Source: Photobacterium sp. Ph5
Lineage (GTDB): Bacteria; Pseudomonadota; Gammaproteobacteria; Enterobacterales; Vibrionaceae
NCBI RefSeq assembly: GCF_022129445.1
Contig: NZ_JADQAQ010000004.1
Coordinates: 85,946-149,945 of the forward strand
Direction: 5' to 3'
DNA: 64,000 nucleotides
How positions within the stretch are numbered: position 1 is the first letter of the stretch; the number at the start of each line of letters is the position of its first letter. The position numbers were made by a program, and so were the translations under genes. Below, one piece after another: positions 63,291-64,000 of the stretch. The notes below the pieces were generated by a model. It was not told where the DNA came from. It worked only from the letters and a program-made list of their open reading frames with translations, and did no database searches.

Positions 63291-63979
63291 TATAATTCTA
63301 CCTCAGCGGCTGCGATGATATGTGCATCGTGGCCTTCTGCCAATTTAGGCAAGTTAACTTCTGTTACTTTCCAGCCACGGTGGATCAAAGTACCGTTAAA
63401 TGGTGCTTCACCAACCACATTACCAGTTAGGCGAACTTCAGATGCGTTGAAGCCTTGTGGCAGGGTAATACGTGTTTCTTCTTCTTCAGTGCGAACCGGC
63501 GCAAAACTGAAGTATTCGTTTAATACTTTATGACCGCCTTCGTGAATAACACGTGCTGCGGCACCGATATCGGCGTCAGCATAGCCTTTAAGATCTTCTT
63601 GCATGAAGTCGATAAAGCGCGCTTCTTGTTGAAGAAGAGAAAGAAGTTGCAATGCAGCATCAGGTGTCGATGTTTTTAGCTTAGGTTCAACTTCAACCTC
63701 AACGATTTTTTCAACAACTTTTTCAACTTCGACAATTTTTTCAACCGGTTTTTCGATAATCTTTTCTACGATTTTCTCAACCGGTTTTTCAACTTCGACG
63801 ATCTTCTCTACTTCGATTTCTTTTTCGATAATCTTTTCAACTTCGACTGGCTTACCTTTTTTCGTAAGGTACATAACCAATAGAATTAGAACTAGAGCGC
63901 CTAACCATGCGTGACCCATGTCGATAGTAGTTGGCACAGCCGACAAATCAACGTGCATCTTAGAAAAATCAAAAGCCAT
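63290..63979 (-). CDS. DUF2760-like membrane protein with Glu/Lys/Ile/Val heptad segment
   Basis: This 229-residue protein has a short N-terminus, one membrane helix (about 23-39, HAWLGALVLILLVMYL) and a segment from about 45 to 100 made almost only of V, E, K, I and P in repeated VEKIVE-like units, likely a long coiled coil. The C-terminal domain (about 105-229: TPDAALQLLSLLQQEARFIDFMQEDLKGYADADIGAAARVIHEG) fits DUF2760 as I recall it. Gene coupling with the Hsp70 protein suggests that it recruits or anchors that chaperone at the inner membrane. AAGAG precedes the start near the right edge of the window. Confidence 0.8.
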   Translation of the reverse strand: MAFDFSKMHVDLSAVPTTIDMGHAWLGALVLILLVMYLTKKGKPVEVEKIIEKEIEVEKIVEVEKPVEKIVEKIIEKPVEKIVEVEKVVEKIVEVEVEPKLKTSTPDAALQLLSLLQQEARFIDFMQEDLKGYADADIGAAARVIHEGGHKVLNEYFSFAPVRTEEEETRITLPQGFNASEVRLTGNVVGEAPFNGTLIHRGWKVTEVNLPKLAEGHDAHIIAAAEVEL

Positions 63980-64000
63980 ATTTGTTTACTCTTAGCGGTT

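Overview
The window is a chromosomal segment of a gamma-proteobacterium of the family Vibrionaceae, most likely a Photobacterium. The base composition is AT-rich. NorM, ThrS, PheS/PheT, RlmC, YegD and YniA read as close relatives of Vibrio and E. coli proteins. Gene order keeps E. coli-like blocks: norM near ribE, thrS-infC-rpmI-rplT, and pheS-pheT-ihfA followed by btuC and btuD. No rRNA, insertion sequence, prophage or CRISPR array is visible. The genus is inferred from general knowledge, not from a database search.

Layout. 1-180: two tandem tRNA-Val(GAC) genes, the left one cut by the window edge. 0.4-7.7 kb: a small DUF5062-like gene, a DUF3080-like lipoprotein, norM, a four-gene membrane glycosyltransferase cluster (GT-C mannosyltransferase-like, GtrA-like, GtrB-like, one-helix protein) and ribE. 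7.7-13.2 kb: a CPXCG protein, a fructosamine kinase, yqfB and the thrS-infC-rpmI-rplT operon, whose infC starts at AUU. 13.2-14.9 kb: four small leftward genes that separate rplT from pheST. 15-23.7 kb: pheS, pheT, ihfA, astE, btuC, btuD and rlmC. 23.7-31.4 kb: an FUSC protein, a chemoreceptor, a DsbA-like lipoprotein, yegD, a HiPIP and an alanine/glycine symporter under a tandem glycine riboswitch.

31.6-42.2 kb: a GH18 chitinase-like protein divergent from an AraC-type regulator with a degenerate receiver domain, a membrane-anchored J-domain protein, an RND pump and its adaptor divergent from a TetR regulator with paired operators, then yqaB and two unknown genes. 42.2-47.5 kb: a five-gene chaperone-usher fimbrial operon. 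47.7-58.1 kb: a second FUSC protein, small unknowns, an exported glutathione peroxidase, a second AGCS symporter, an RNase T2, an ABC-2 exporter pair and a small TrfB/KorA-like DNA-binding protein. 58.4-64 kb: two divergent Hsp70-family genes and a DUF2760-like membrane protein with a long Glu/Lys/Ile/Val heptad segment.

The translation block (tRNA-Val, thrS, infC, rpmI, rplT, pheST, ihfA, rlmC) is housekeeping with RNA-level control elements. The accessory parts deal mainly with the cell surface (glycosyltransferases, fimbriae, FUSC proteins, RND pump), nutrient capture (symporters, chitinase, B12 import, AstE, RNase T2) and protein quality control (three Hsp70-family proteins and one J protein). 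The least explained items are the DUF2760-Hsp70-Hsp70 cluster, the membrane J protein, the pseudo-receiver regulator beside the chitinase, and the glycosyltransferase island between norM and ribE.
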